From JASLDZ01 sp965199975 (GTDB taxonomy: Bacteria > Pseudomonadota > Alphaproteobacteria > Caulobacterales > Caulobacteraceae), in NCBI GenBank assembly GCA_965199975.1, contig OZ241340.1:3162001-3226000 (forward strand): a stretch of DNA of 64,000 bases, in the 5' to 3' direction. The notes under the pieces are model-generated. The model saw only the letters and a list, made by a program, of their open reading frames with translations. It was not told where the DNA came from and did no database searches. Every line of letters begins with the position of its first letter. The stretch's first letter is position 1. The translations under genes and the position numbers were made by a program. This document shows, in pieces, positions 42,552-50,940 of the stretch.

Positions 42552-42797
42552 CGCTGAACCTCTTCCGCCGCAGCTCGCCGGGGTCGAGCGCCACGCGGGC
42601 GTCCGCCTCCGCCGTTGCGCGAGGCGAAGCAAGTCCAGGATCGCGCGTCCGGTCAATGTCCCACCGCGATGCAGCCGACGCGCGCGGCGCCATCGTGAGC
42701 GCGGGCTCCTCGATCTTGTGACGATGGAGCCTGCGGTGGACTCGGCGACGATCGCGCTGTCTGGTCGCGCCTCTCCATCGATCGGGCGCATCGCGGC

Positions 42798-43355
42798 ATG
42801 ACCTCACGCTCTTTCCCGATGGGCGTCGCGTTGACGCTCTTGCTCTGCGGGCTCGCCGTGTCGGCGAGCGCCGCGGTGAACAGGATGTCCATTCCCGGCG
42901 GTGAGCTGAGGATCGGCCAGCGCGGCGCCGCCACCGTGGTGGCCGTCACCCGAGGTGGCCGCACGATGCGCACAGTGCTGCCGGTCGAGGAGGGCGTCTT
43001 CGCCGGCAGCCTCGACTCCACGCGCCTGGTCGGCGCCTTGCCGGGGCGCGTGCTCATCCTGTCGTCGGACTACGCCTCGCGGCCCGGCGGGCCGATGCAC
43101 ATGTGCGGGGCCGGAACCGAGACCGTGCTGCGCGTGATCGCCCTGCAGCCAGCCCCGCACCAGACCTTCCACCAGCGCATCGCGAGCTGCTGGCGCACGA
43201 TCGAGCCGGGCGACATCGCCTGGGACCGGGGCGCGCGGATGCTCAGCGTCGAGCGCACGACCGTCGACGGCCCGCAGGCGCGCAACCTCGAGACCCTCTA
43301 TCGCATCACGACGGCGGGCGCCGTCACCCCAACGGGCGTCGAACGCAGGCCCTGA
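42798..43355 (+). CDS. Exported protein, unknown
   Basis: This is a 185-residue protein with a signal peptide (about residues 1-26, ending ASA). The mature part is beta-rich; cysteines occur in MHMCGAGTE and IASCWRTIE. No transmembrane segment or known domain is recognised. The ATG at 42798 lies in a region without a strong Shine-Dalgarno. It converges with the epimerase gene (123 bp between stops, nothing else seen there). Confidence 0.6.
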   Translation: MTSRSFPMGVALTLLLCGLAVSASAAVNRMSIPGGELRIGQRGAATVVAVTRGGRTMRTVLPVEEGVFAGSLDSTRLVGALPGRVLILSSDYASRPGGPMHMCGAGTETVLRVIALQPAPHQTFHQRIASCWRTIEPGDIAWDRGARMLSVERTTVDGPQARNLETLYRITTAGAVTPTGVERRP

Positions 43356-43478
43356 TCTGGCGAAAGCGCGCCGCCCGATGTCCGCCTTCCTCGGCCTCGT
43401 GCCGACGACCCAGCGTCAGGCGAACGCGAGAGCGCCTCGGGGTGCGCCACCGAGCCTCCTGGCTGGCGCCGTCGGCCT

Positions 43479-44366
43479 CTAGGAAGGTTCGCCGGCAGCC
43501 GGATCGGAGGCGGCTTGCAGCGAGAAGTCGGGGTGGAAGGGTCGCGGCCGCCAGCCGAAGTCGCGCTCGGCGGGGGCGGCGTCGAAGGTGAGGTCCTCGC
43601 TCATGCGCCCGCCCATGGCGGCGGTGGCGCCGGGCAGCAGCGGCGAGGCCAGCGCCAGGGCGGCGCGCCAGAGGGCGGGGGGCAGCGGCAGGAGCCGCGG
43701 GTGCCGGCCCAGGCCCTCGAACACCCGCTCGCACATGGCGCGGTAGGTCAGCGTCTCGCCGCCCGGCAGGTCGTAGGCGCGGTCTCGCGCGGCGGGGCTG
43801 GCGAGGGCGTCGATCGCGCCCTTGGCCAGGTCGGCGGCGTGCACGGGCTGGCGCAGACCGCGGCCGTCGCCCGCCAGCGGCAACACGCGCAGGCGCCGCG
43901 CCAGGCCGGCCAGGCGCGAGACGTTGCGATCGCGCCCCTCGTCGTAGATCAGCGTGGGCCGCAGCACGGTCCAGCCGACGCCCTGCGCCTGCGCCCACGC
44001 CTCCAGCGCGGCCTCGCCCTCGGCCAGACGCCGCGCCACCTCGCGCTCGGCGGCGTGGGGCGAGGCCGCCTTGGTCCAGCGGCTGGTGGAGGAGACCGCC
44101 ACGATGCGCCGCACGCCGGCCCGCTCCAGCGCGCCGAAGGCCTCGGGCAGCAGCCAGATCGGGCACAGCGCCAGTGCCTCGGCGGCGGGCGGCAGGGCCG
44201 CGTCGCGCGCGCTCAGGTCGGCCTGCGCCCAGGCGTAGCCGCGCCCCGACCGCGCCGCGCGGCTCACGCCCACCAGCCGTCGCCCCGCCGCCTGCGCCGG
44301 CAGGTGCGCGCCGATCAGGCTGGTGGCGCCCAGCACCAGCAGCGATGGCGCGTCCGTTTCGCTCAC
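43479..44366 (-). CDS. NAD(P)-dependent epimerase/reductase family protein
   Basis: This is a 295-residue atypical SDR. The N-terminal LLVLGATSLIGAHLPAQAAG is a Rossmann loop (GATxxxG type), followed by IVAVSSTSRWTKA (Ser) and VLRPTLIYDEGRDRNVSRL, with QPVHAADLAKGAIDAL and YDLPGGETLTYRAM as in epimerase/NmrA-like proteins. No YxxxK Tyr-Lys pair is evident, so it may bind NAD(P) without classical catalysis. The GTG at 44366 overlaps the stop of the upstream hydrolase gene by four bases, so they form an operon. Confidence 0.78.
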   Translation of the reverse strand: MSETDAPSLLVLGATSLIGAHLPAQAAGRRLVGVSRAARSGRGYAWAQADLSARDAALPPAAEALALCPIWLLPEAFGALERAGVRRIVAVSSTSRWTKAASPHAAEREVARRLAEGEAALEAWAQAQGVGWTVLRPTLIYDEGRDRNVSRLAGLARRLRVLPLAGDGRGLRQPVHAADLAKGAIDALASPAARDRAYDLPGGETLTYRAMCERVFEGLGRHPRLLPLPPALWRAALALASPLLPGATAAMGGRMSEDLTFDAAPAERDFGWRPRPFHPDFSLQAASDPAAGEPS

Positions 44367-45340
44367 CCGCCGGTCAGGAAGGCGTCCAACGCCGCGTCGA
44401 ACTTGGCCGGCTGGTCGTACATGACGAAGTGCCGGGAGGGCGTCACCTGCACCAGCTTGGCGCCCTTCAGCGGCGCGTACTGCGAGGCGTAGAGCGCGTC
44501 CCATTTGTCCTGCGGCATGCCCATCGTCGGATCGAAAGGATAGACCAGCGTCACCGGCGCGCGCACCGCGGAGAGGTCGGGGCGCAGATCAAGCGTGATG
44601 TCGTCGGCGATCGCCTGCCCCGCGACCTTGCGGTCGCTCGCGCCCGACCAGCCGACCACCCGATCCACGTCGGCTGGGGCGGTGACCATCATGGCGATCA
44701 TCGGGCGGGCCGCGGCGGCGTGGTCGCCAGACGCAGACATGCGCGTGCGCATGGCCTCGGCGACGGGCTTGAGGCTCTCGGCGGTGGCGGCCGGCCCTCC
44801 CATCAGCACGCCGTAGAAGGGCAGCGCATCCACCAGGAGCACGCGCTTGACGTCCGCCGGCCGGTTCTCGGCCAGCCACAGCGCCATGGTCCCGCCCATG
44901 GAGTGGCCGATCAGCGTGGCGGGGGCCAGCCGCGCGCTCCTGATGTAGCCGTCGATGTCCTCGGCGGTGGGGACGAGCACGGGCGAGGGTTGCGCCCCCT
45001 GGGCGTTGGCGCGCGCAGGCTCGCCGGCGAAGCCCGCCACCTGCACGAGGTGCAGCCGGTAGCGCCCGCGCAGCCGCTCCGCCGTGCGCCGCCAGGTGGC
45101 GCGCGACGATGACAGGCCGGGGATGAGCACAAGGTCGGGGCCGTGGCCCACCACCTCCACGCTGATGCGGTCGCGCACCACCATGCGGCTGTCTGGGAAG
45201 AGGCGGTTGGCGTCCACAGATGCGGGGGGCGCTTGGGCGGCGACGCGCGCCTCCGCTCCCGCCCCTGCGGCGGCCCCGGCCGAACCCGCAGCGCTCAAGG
45301 CCATCGCCAAGGCCGACACGCCCATCAGCAAGGTCTTCAT
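44363..45340 (-). CDS. Alpha/beta hydrolase, exported
   Basis: This is a 325-residue alpha/beta-hydrolase with a signal peptide (about residues 1-25, Ala-rich). The nucleophile elbow is LIGHSMGGTMALWLAE (Ser), after the oxyanion loop LIPGLSSSRATW; the catalytic His is in VTPSRHFVMYDQP near the C-terminus. It should be a periplasmic esterase, lipase or similar; substrate unknown. It is the first gene of a pair with the epimerase. The minus-strand leader in front of it carries three or four inverted repeats (45352-45427), one overlapping the Shine-Dalgarno, so its translation or transcription may be regulated. Confidence 0.85.
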   Translation of the reverse strand: MKTLLMGVSALAMALSAAGSAGAAAGAGAEARVAAQAPPASVDANRLFPDSRMVVRDRISVEVVGHGPDLVLIPGLSSSRATWRRTAERLRGRYRLHLVQVAGFAGEPARANAQGAQPSPVLVPTAEDIDGYIRSARLAPATLIGHSMGGTMALWLAENRPADVKRVLLVDALPFYGVLMGGPAATAESLKPVAEAMRTRMSASGDHAAAARPMIAMMVTAPADVDRVVGWSGASDRKVAGQAIADDITLDLRPDLSAVRAPVTLVYPFDPTMGMPQDKWDALYASQYAPLKGAKLVQVTPSRHFVMYDQPAKFDAALDAFLTGG

Positions 45341-45351
45341 GTCCGAACCCT

Positions 45352-45427
45352 CCTCGCCAAGATGGCGAGGCGGAACTCTGTACCCAGAGTCTCCAGCCTG
45401 GCAACCGGAGCTCTCTGTTTTGCAGAG
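45352..45427 (-). promoter_or_regulatory. Dyad-rich leader with possible ribosome-site hairpin
   Basis: Four perfect dyads lie in 76 bp before the hydrolase start (45340): CCTCGCC-N5-GGCGAGG (45352-45358/45364-45370), ACTCTG-N4-CAGAGT (45375-45380/45385-45390), CCAG-C-CTGG (45393-45401) and CTCTG-N5-CAGAG (45413-45417/45423-45427). In the minus-strand RNA the first stem overlaps the start of the Shine-Dalgarno AGGAGG, so it could block translation. The two CTCTG/CAGAG dyads, with centres about 37 bp apart, look like paired operator sites. No regulator is encoded nearby. Confidence 0.45.
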
Positions 45428-45567
45428 CGAGTGGGGCGGCGGCGCGCTGGGCGTCCCCGCCCGTGGCCGCCGTCAGTGCGCGCACCCGCCACCGGCGCGG
45501 GCTTGTGAGGCTTGGCGGGCCCGGCCATATGGCTGCGCTCCCCAACCGACCGGACGCCCGCTCCCGC

Positions 45568-46899
45568 ATGGACGAAGACCTGCTGCACGATGTGGTCAAG
45601 GCCGCCCTGCGCGCGGGCGCGGACGCGGCGGAGGCGGTGGGCTCCCAGAGCCGGGCGCTGTCGGTCGCATCGCGCAGGGGCGAGCTGGAGGAGGTCGAGC
45701 GCGAGGAGAGCCGCGACCTCTCGCTGCGCGTGTTCGTGGGCGGGCGGCCCGCCTCGGTCTCCGGCTCCGACCTCTCCGCCGAGGCCCGCGCGCGGCTGGT
45801 GGAACGCGCCGTGGCCATGGCGCGCCTCGCGCCGGAAGACGCCTACGCCGGCCTGCTGCCCGCCGGTTCTCTGGCGACCGGCCCGTTCCGCGACCTCGAC
45901 CTCCTCGACATCGCCGAGCCGTCAGCCGAGGCGCTGGAGGCGCGCGCTGCGGCCGCCGACGCCGCGGCGTGGGCTGCGCCCGGCGTGACCAACACCGACG
46001 GCGGATCGGCCTCGTGGGGCGCCTCGCGCTGGTGGCTGGTCACCTCGCAAGGCTTTGCGGGCACGCAGGCGTCGTCGAGCTTTTCGGTGGGCGCCTCGGC
46101 CATCGCGGGCGAGGGCGCGGGCATGGAGCGCGGCGGTGACGGGCGCAGCACTCGCTGGCAGTCCGATCTGCCCAGCCCCGAGGCGATCGGCGCCGAGGCC
46201 GGCCGTCGCGCCGTCGCGCGCCTGGGGGCGCGCAAGATCTCCAGCCGGACCGCGCCGGTGATGTTCGAGAACCGCGTCGCGCTCTCGCTGCTGTCGCCCT
46301 TCATCGGCGCCATCTCAGGGCCGGCGGTGGCGCGTGGCGTATCGTTCCTGAAGGAGAAGCTCGGCGCACAGGTGTTCGCCCCCGAGGTGACGATCGCCGA
46401 GGAGCCCTGGCGCGTCCGCGGCCTCGGTTCGGCGGTGTTCGACGACGAGGGCGCCCCTGTCGCGCCGCGTGATCTGGTGGCGCAGGGCGTGATCACCACC
46501 TGGCTGCTCAACGCCGCCAGCGCCAAGCAGCTCGGCCTGGCCACGACGGGCAGCGCCAGCCGCGGCGGCGCCGGCGCCGCGGGCGTGTCGCCGCACAACC
46601 TCACCGTACGTCCGGGCGCGCGCGCGCCGGCCGAGCTGATGGGCGAGACGCGCGAGGGCCTGCACGTCACCTCAATGTTCGGCCCCTCGATCAACGCCAA
46701 CACCGGCGACTGGTCGGCCGGCGTGTCGGGCGTGTGGTGGGAGGGCGGCGCCCCCGCCTATCCCGTCACCGAGCTGACGGTGGCGGGCAACCTCGTGGAC
46801 ATCTACGCCCGGCTGGTCGTGGCCTCCGACCTGGAGATCCGCGGCGCCAGCAACAGCCCCAGCCTGTTCGTCGACGGCTTGGCCGTCGCCGGCGCGTGA
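45568..46899 (+). CDS. pmbA: TldE/PmbA-family metalloprotease subunit
   Basis: This 443-residue protein is the PmbA/TldE partner of the TldD zinc protease, which degrades or matures small peptides. Family segments are VKAALRAGADAAEAVGSQSRALSV, VFVGGRPASVSGSDLS, PAVARGVSFLKEKLGAQVFAP, DDEGAPVAPRDLVAQGVITTWLLNAASAKQLGL, and GVSGVWWEGG with AYPVTELTVAGNLVDIYARL. TldE lacks the TldD zinc motif, as here. The ATG at 45568 gives the family-like start MDEDLLHDVV; an ATG at 45529 is also in frame. It is divergent from the exported hydrolase, and cysQ overlaps its stop. Confidence 0.9.
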   Translation: MDEDLLHDVVKAALRAGADAAEAVGSQSRALSVASRRGELEEVEREESRDLSLRVFVGGRPASVSGSDLSAEARARLVERAVAMARLAPEDAYAGLLPAGSLATGPFRDLDLLDIAEPSAEALEARAAAADAAAWAAPGVTNTDGGSASWGASRWWLVTSQGFAGTQASSSFSVGASAIAGEGAGMERGGDGRSTRWQSDLPSPEAIGAEAGRRAVARLGARKISSRTAPVMFENRVALSLLSPFIGAISGPAVARGVSFLKEKLGAQVFAPEVTIAEEPWRVRGLGSAVFDDEGAPVAPRDLVAQGVITTWLLNAASAKQLGLATTGSASRGGAGAAGVSPHNLTVRPGARAPAELMGETREGLHVTSMFGPSINANTGDWSAGVSGVWWEGGAPAYPVTELTVAGNLVDIYARLVVASDLEIRGASNSPSLFVDGLAVAGA

Positions 46900-47684
46900 G
46901 CGACCTGGCGCTGCTGGAGGCCGCCGCCCGCGCGGCCGGGCGCCTCATGCTCGACATGCGCGCGGCGGGCCTGCACGTGCGCCGCAAGGCCGACGCCTCT
47001 CCCGTGACAGACGCCGACCTGGCCTGCGACGCGCTGCTGCAGCGTGAGCTCACCGTAGCCCGGCCGGGCTACGGCTGGCTGTCGGAGGAGACGACCGACA
47101 ACCCCGCGCGCCTGAGCCGCGAGCGCGTCTTCGTCGTCGACCCGATCGACGGCACCACCGCCTTCATCCGCGGCCGCCCCTGGTTCGCCGTCTCGCTGGC
47201 GGTGGTGGAGGCGGGCCGCCCCGTGGCCGGCGTGGTGTTCGCCCCGGAGCTGGACGAACTCTACGCCGCGCAGGTCGGCGGCGGGGCGTGGATGAACGGC
47301 GCGCGCGTGCAGCCCACCGGCCGCGACGAGCTGGCCGGCTGCTCTGTGGTGGGCGATCCGGGCCAGTTCCCGGCGGACGCCTGGCCAGGCATCTCCGTCA
47401 CCCGGCGCAATGCGCTGGCCTACCGCATGGCGCTGGTGGCCGCCGGCCGCTTCGACGCCGCCATCTCGGTGACGCCCAAGCGCGAGTGGGACATCGCCGC
47501 CGGCGCCGTGATCGCCGCCGAGGCGGGCGCCGCGGTCACCGACCGCGAGGGCGCGGCGCTCGTCTTCAACTCGGCCGATGCGCGCACGCCGGGCTTGGTA
47601 TGCTGCACGCCGGCGCTCCTGGCGTTGATCCTGCAGCGCACCGCCGCTAGGCAGACGGCGCCCGCCGATCCCGTGCGCGCGTGA
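46896..47684 (+). CDS. cysQ: 3'(2'),5'-bisphosphate nucleotidase / IMPase family
   Basis: This is a 262-residue magnesium-dependent phosphatase of the inositol monophosphatase superfamily, CysQ-like. It shows WLSEETTDN, the metal motif DPIDGTTAFIRGRPWFAVSLAVVE (Asp-x-Ile-Asp-Gly-Thr), and WDIAAGAVIAAEAGA. CysQ removes 3'-phosphate from PAP made in sulfate assimilation; inositol-phosphatase activity cannot be excluded. The GTG at 46896 overlaps the pmbA stop (GTGA), so it is translated with pmbA. A DUF4170 gene follows 7 bases after its stop. Confidence 0.87.
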   Translation: MSDLALLEAAARAAGRLMLDMRAAGLHVRRKADASPVTDADLACDALLQRELTVARPGYGWLSEETTDNPARLSRERVFVVDPIDGTTAFIRGRPWFAVSLAVVEAGRPVAGVVFAPELDELYAAQVGGGAWMNGARVQPTGRDELAGCSVVGDPGQFPADAWPGISVTRRNALAYRMALVAAGRFDAAISVTPKREWDIAAGAVIAAEAGAAVTDREGAALVFNSADARTPGLVCCTPALLALILQRTAARQTAPADPVRA

Positions 47685-47691
47685 GAGCCCC

Positions 47692-47934
47692 ATGCCGGAC
47701 ACCGCCTCCAAGCAACTCCTGCACCTCGTCTTCGGCGGCGAGCTGAAGAGCCTGGGCGGCGCGCCCGAGTTCCGCGACCTCTCCAAGCTGGACTTCGTCG
47801 GCGCCTATCCCGACTACGCCGCGGCCCACGCCGCCTGGAAATCGAAGGCCCAGTCGACGGTGGACAACGCCCACATGCGCTACGTCATCGTGCACGCGCA
47901 CAAGCTGTTGGACCCGAGCGCGCCGGGGGCGTGA
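47692..47934 (+). CDS. DUF4170 domain protein
   Basis: This is an 80-residue protein matching the alphaproteobacterial DUF4170 family, from memory: LLHLVFGGELKSLG, LSKLDFVGAYPDYAAAHAAW, KAQSTVDNAHMRYVIVHAHKLLDP. It is soluble and has no signal peptide. Function is unknown. It ends a cluster pmbA-cysQ-DUF4170, which suggests co-expression. The ATG at 47692 follows GAGAGCC 7 bases after the cysQ stop. Confidence 0.82.
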   Translation: MPDTASKQLLHLVFGGELKSLGGAPEFRDLSKLDFVGAYPDYAAAHAAWKSKAQSTVDNAHMRYVIVHAHKLLDPSAPGA

Positions 47935-47996
47935 GGCGGGGCGCCGGCCAAGTGCAAGCCGGCGTGCGCGGGTCGCTTCGGTAGCGTGTCTTACGT

Positions 47997-48195
47997 CTCT
48001 GCGGACGGCTGAGCGCCACCGACGCCGCGTCGCGTCGCGGCGCGCCTTCGGCTCTTCGGGTCGGTGGACCCGCCCCGCCCTCGGCGGCCGGCCGGAGAGG
48101 TCGGGACGTTGAGCAGATGGATGCCGAGGCTCGGCGCAACCATCAAGCTCAACCTGCAGGCTCGGCGAGCTGCATCCCGCCGGCGGCCACTCCGC
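47997..48195 (-). repeat. Dispersed ~200-bp repeat, copy B
   Basis: Reverse complement of this segment matches 25427-25640 over its full length, lacking only the three GGCCCCCC units. It is in the 474-bp gap between DUF4170 and the low-GC hydrolase-like gene. It is not coding in a convincing way. Two copies 22.6 kb apart in one window suggest many genome-wide. Confidence 0.75.
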
Positions 48196-48274
48196 CAGAT
48201 TCCGAACCTCGCAGCGAATTGGGGGAAAGATCATGGCGCCCGCACTGCAAACGGCGTCAGTCTCCAGCCCAGTG

Positions 48275-48299
48275 TTCGACACGCCGCAGGCGTGTCGAA
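48275..48299. repeat. Perfect hairpin TTCGACACGCC-GCA-GGCGTGTCGAA
   Basis: An 11-bp perfect inverted repeat with a 3-base loop (arms 48275-48285 and 48289-48299) lies 80 bp after copy B. The right side is followed by TC, so GAATC, a GANTC methylation site of CcrM type, spans the end. It could be part of the repeat cluster, a REP-like element, or a terminator without a T-run. Confidence 0.45.
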
Positions 48300-48373
48300 T
48301 CTATCGAAGGACGCCCTGCGTCCCGACCCCTGCGCCCGGTGGCGCTCCACTGTCCGATTGGTGGTGAGAACGC

Positions 48374-48405
48374 AACTTCTGCTTTCGACCCTGAGCGGAC
48401 CTTCA
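48374..48405 (+). repeat. Possible alphaproteobacterial dispersed motif (SAFDPxRTF)
   Basis: Translated on the plus strand this stretch reads TSAFDPERTFT. From memory, SAFDPKRTF-like peptides recur in many spurious alphaproteobacterial hypothetical proteins and come from a dispersed non-coding repeat. That link is recall, not an alignment. It lies immediately after the stop of the low-GC gene, at its 3' edge. Confidence 0.35.
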
Positions 48406-48408
48406 CGT

Positions 48409-49317
48409 TCATTGCGGGCTACGCTTCGCAGCGTCAATCGCCAACCAACTTAGGGCGCGTGCGATGCCGTTCTCTTGTGACGGGAGATTAGAGAGCCCAA
48501 GGTCGTGGCCGGTGTGGAACCGGACAAAATCAACCGCAACGTGCTCATGCTTGAGGCCATCCACTAGGGAAGTTGCACTTGCCAGTGGCACCGCATCGTC
48601 CTCGTCGCCTTGCTCGACCAGCACTCGGCCGTGGTATGTAGCTAGAAGTGGCAGACAGCGTTTCGGAAGCGCCGACCACCACCAGATCTCGGGGTTCGTC
48701 TCCCCCAACCATGTTCGGCCGATTTGAGGATGGTCCTGAACCCAGCCCTGTTGCTCTCGAATACGAGGATGGTCCTTATCGGTGATCGCCATTTCTTGAG
48801 CAAAGGTCAGTCCGCCTCCAGTGCTCAGTAGCGCCAAGGCGCTTACGTCGGAGGTAGCACCTGCCACCGCACAACCGGTGAGGCCTCCTGCGGAAATGGA
48901 AAGCACTTGGAACGCTCGCTCATTCCTCAAGTGAAGTTTTTCTTTGAGTGCATGCATAGCTGCTAGTGTGTCAAACCAGCGCGCCTCTTCTGTGGCATGG
49001 TGTTCATAACCGGCTCCACAGCGATCTTCCGGCGAAGCTCCGTCCTTTTCCACAACTGCAATCCAGCGGAACGGGGCTCCTGCAACAACCTGTCCGATCC
49101 ACCGTTGAGAAGCAGCGTTTTTACAATCCGATCCAGTCACAATGAGGAGCGCTCTATCGGCTTGTCCTCTCTCACGATCAAATAACGTCACCTCCAGGGT
49201 GCTATTGTCGGCTCGTGGAACTCGAATAGCCGTGCCAAGCTGAGCCGCCAGTGATTGCTCCCCGCAACAGACGAGGAAAAACGCCGCACTGAGCGCCCTG
49301 AGTACCGCTTGTCTCAC
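48409..49317 (-). CDS. Exported hydrolase-like protein, low G+C, probably acquired
   Basis: This is a 302-residue protein with a signal peptide (about residues 1-25; the stretch SAAFFLVCCGEQSLAA could also be a lipoprotein signal). It has an alpha/beta-hydrolase-like look: LLIVTGSDCKN, LSISAGGLTGCAVAG (nucleophile-like Ser), and a late RFHTGHDLG (possible His). No family is certain. The GTG at 49317 follows GGAGGAGG, which decides the start; the frame is open to 49428. Sampled 60-base lines give about 50-58% G+C against about 70% in the aldolase gene next door. Repeats flank both ends, which supports transfer. Confidence 0.7.
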   Translation of the reverse strand: MRQAVLRALSAAFFLVCCGEQSLAAQLGTAIRVPRADNSTLEVTLFDRERGQADRALLIVTGSDCKNAASQRWIGQVVAGAPFRWIAVVEKDGASPEDRCGAGYEHHATEEARWFDTLAAMHALKEKLHLRNERAFQVLSISAGGLTGCAVAGATSDVSALALLSTGGGLTFAQEMAITDKDHPRIREQQGWVQDHPQIGRTWLGETNPEIWWWSALPKRCLPLLATYHGRVLVEQGDEDDAVPLASATSLVDGLKHEHVAVDFVRFHTGHDLGLSNLPSQENGIARALSWLAIDAAKRSPQ

Positions 49318-49905
49318 CGCGTCCTCCTCCGCCGTCACGCCCCGGCGGTAGAATGAAGGCGACCGCGTCGGATTTCCACCCATGGCGGACGTCCGCATCG
49401 TCCGCTTTCGGCCGTGCACCAGCGCCACGCCGATGCGGGGACCCGCGGGGGATTCGCGCCAATCTATCCACCCCCTCCGGACGTGCGGGGTATCTGGCGG
49501 CGACGACCGGTGGCTTGAAGGCCCTGACCAAATCGCCGTGTCCGCAGGGCGCCGGATTGCGCCTGCGCCCGTCCAGCCTCGGTGACGGGAGCGTCATCGG
49601 GGGCGCGCAGGGGCCAAACGAGCCTGCGTGACGGCATCCTGCACCTGGGCGGACAATGCCCGTTGGCGGGAGCCCTGGAGAGCGCCCATGGCGGAGCGGA
49701 CTACAGCGTCGGGAGCCGAAACTGCCACACACACACGGTGCTCCGGGTTCCCGGCCCGCGCTCCGTCCCACCTCCCCACCCGCTCGCGGCGCACCCGCGG
49801 GCGAGGGCGCCCGCGCGCACCCGCAGGTCTTTGACAGCGCTGTCCGGCTTGAGGGGGTGCGACGCGGCGCCTTAAGGAGCGTCGACCCCCGCCGGAGAGA
49901 GCCGC
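49318..49905. other. 588-bp gap: possible repeat piece, no gene seen
   Basis: No convincing gene is present. At 49355-49420 the minus strand reads DADVRHGWKSDAVAF, which resembles (from memory) another peptide series, DVRHGWKAD, that arises from alphaproteobacterial dispersed repeats. The rest includes a short CA run (CACACACACA near 49731) and, at 49831, TTGACA without a clear -10 partner. The aldolase leader (GGAGAGAG before 49906) occupies the end. Confidence 0.35.
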
Positions 49906-50931
49906 ATGCCCATGGACCTGTCGTCGCTGCACGAGATCGTGATCCGCATGGTCGCCCCCGGCAAGGGGCTATTGGCCGCCGACGAGTCCACCGGCACCAT
50001 CCAGAAGCGCTTCGACGCCATCCAGGTGGAGAACACCGAGCCCAACCGGCGCGCCTACCGCGAGTTCATGTTCCGCGACGCGCAGGCCATGCAGCACATC
50101 TCCGGCGTGATCCTCTTCGACGAGACCATCAAGCAGAACGCGCAGGACGGCACGCCGCTGATCAAGATCATCGAGGACGCGGGGTCGCTGCCGGGGATCA
50201 AGGTCGACGAAGGCGCCAAGCCGCTGCCGGCTTTTCCAGGAGAGACCATCACCTACGGTCTGGACGGCCTGCCCGCGCGATTGAAGGACTACCGCGCCCG
50301 CGGCGCCCGCTTCGCCAAATGGCGCGGCGTGATCGACATCGCCGCCGGCGTTCCCACCGCGGGCGCGGTGCGCGCCAACGCCCAGGCGCTGGCCCGCTAC
50401 GCCAACCTCTGCCAGGCGGCCGACATCGTGCCCATCGTCGAGCCCGAGGTGCTGATGGATGGCGACCACGACATCGACCGCTGCGAGGAGGTGACGCGCT
50501 TCACCCTACACACAGTGTTCGACGAGCTGGTCCACCTGCGCGTGGCGCTGGAGGGCATGATCCTCAAGCCCAACATGATCGTGCCGGGTCTGGGCGGCGC
50601 ACAGCGCTGCACACCCGCCCAGGTCGGCGAACGTACGGCAGCCGTGCTCAAGGCCTGCGTGCCGGCCGCCGTGCCGGGCGTCGCCTTCCTGTCCGGCGGC
50701 CAGGAGGACGTTGAGGCCACCGCCAATCTCGACGCCGTCAACCGCACGGGCGCCCTGCCCTGGCCAGTGACCTTCTCCTACGGCCGCGCCCTGCAGCACG
50801 CCGCCCAGAAGGCCTGGGGAGGCAAGCACGGCAATGTGGAGGCCGCCCAGGCCGCCTTCACCCACCGCGCCGCGATGAACGGGCTGGCGGCGAAGGGCGA
50901 GTGGACGCCCGCCGCCGAGAAAGCCGGCTGA
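49906..50931 (+). CDS. Fructose-bisphosphate aldolase, class I
   Basis: This is a 341-residue class I (Schiff-base, metal-free) aldolase of the eukaryotic-like type, splitting fructose-1,6-bisphosphate into two triose phosphates. The Schiff-base lysine is Lys221 in GMILKPNMIVPG. GKGLLAADESTGTIQKRF (about 19-36) and FLSGGQEDVEATANLDAVN are family hallmarks, as is the end RAAMNGLAAKGEW. The start at 49906 (MPMDLSS) follows GGAGAGAG; the ATG at 49912 is a possible second start. The gene is transcribed alone and follows an accessory-looking gap. Confidence 0.95.
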   Translation: MPMDLSSLHEIVIRMVAPGKGLLAADESTGTIQKRFDAIQVENTEPNRRAYREFMFRDAQAMQHISGVILFDETIKQNAQDGTPLIKIIEDAGSLPGIKVDEGAKPLPAFPGETITYGLDGLPARLKDYRARGARFAKWRGVIDIAAGVPTAGAVRANAQALARYANLCQAADIVPIVEPEVLMDGDHDIDRCEEVTRFTLHTVFDELVHLRVALEGMILKPNMIVPGLGGAQRCTPAQVGERTAAVLKACVPAAVPGVAFLSGGQEDVEATANLDAVNRTGALPWPVTFSYGRALQHAAQKAWGGKHGNVEAAQAAFTHRAAMNGLAAKGEWTPAAEKAG

Positions 50932-50940
50932 GGCGACAAC

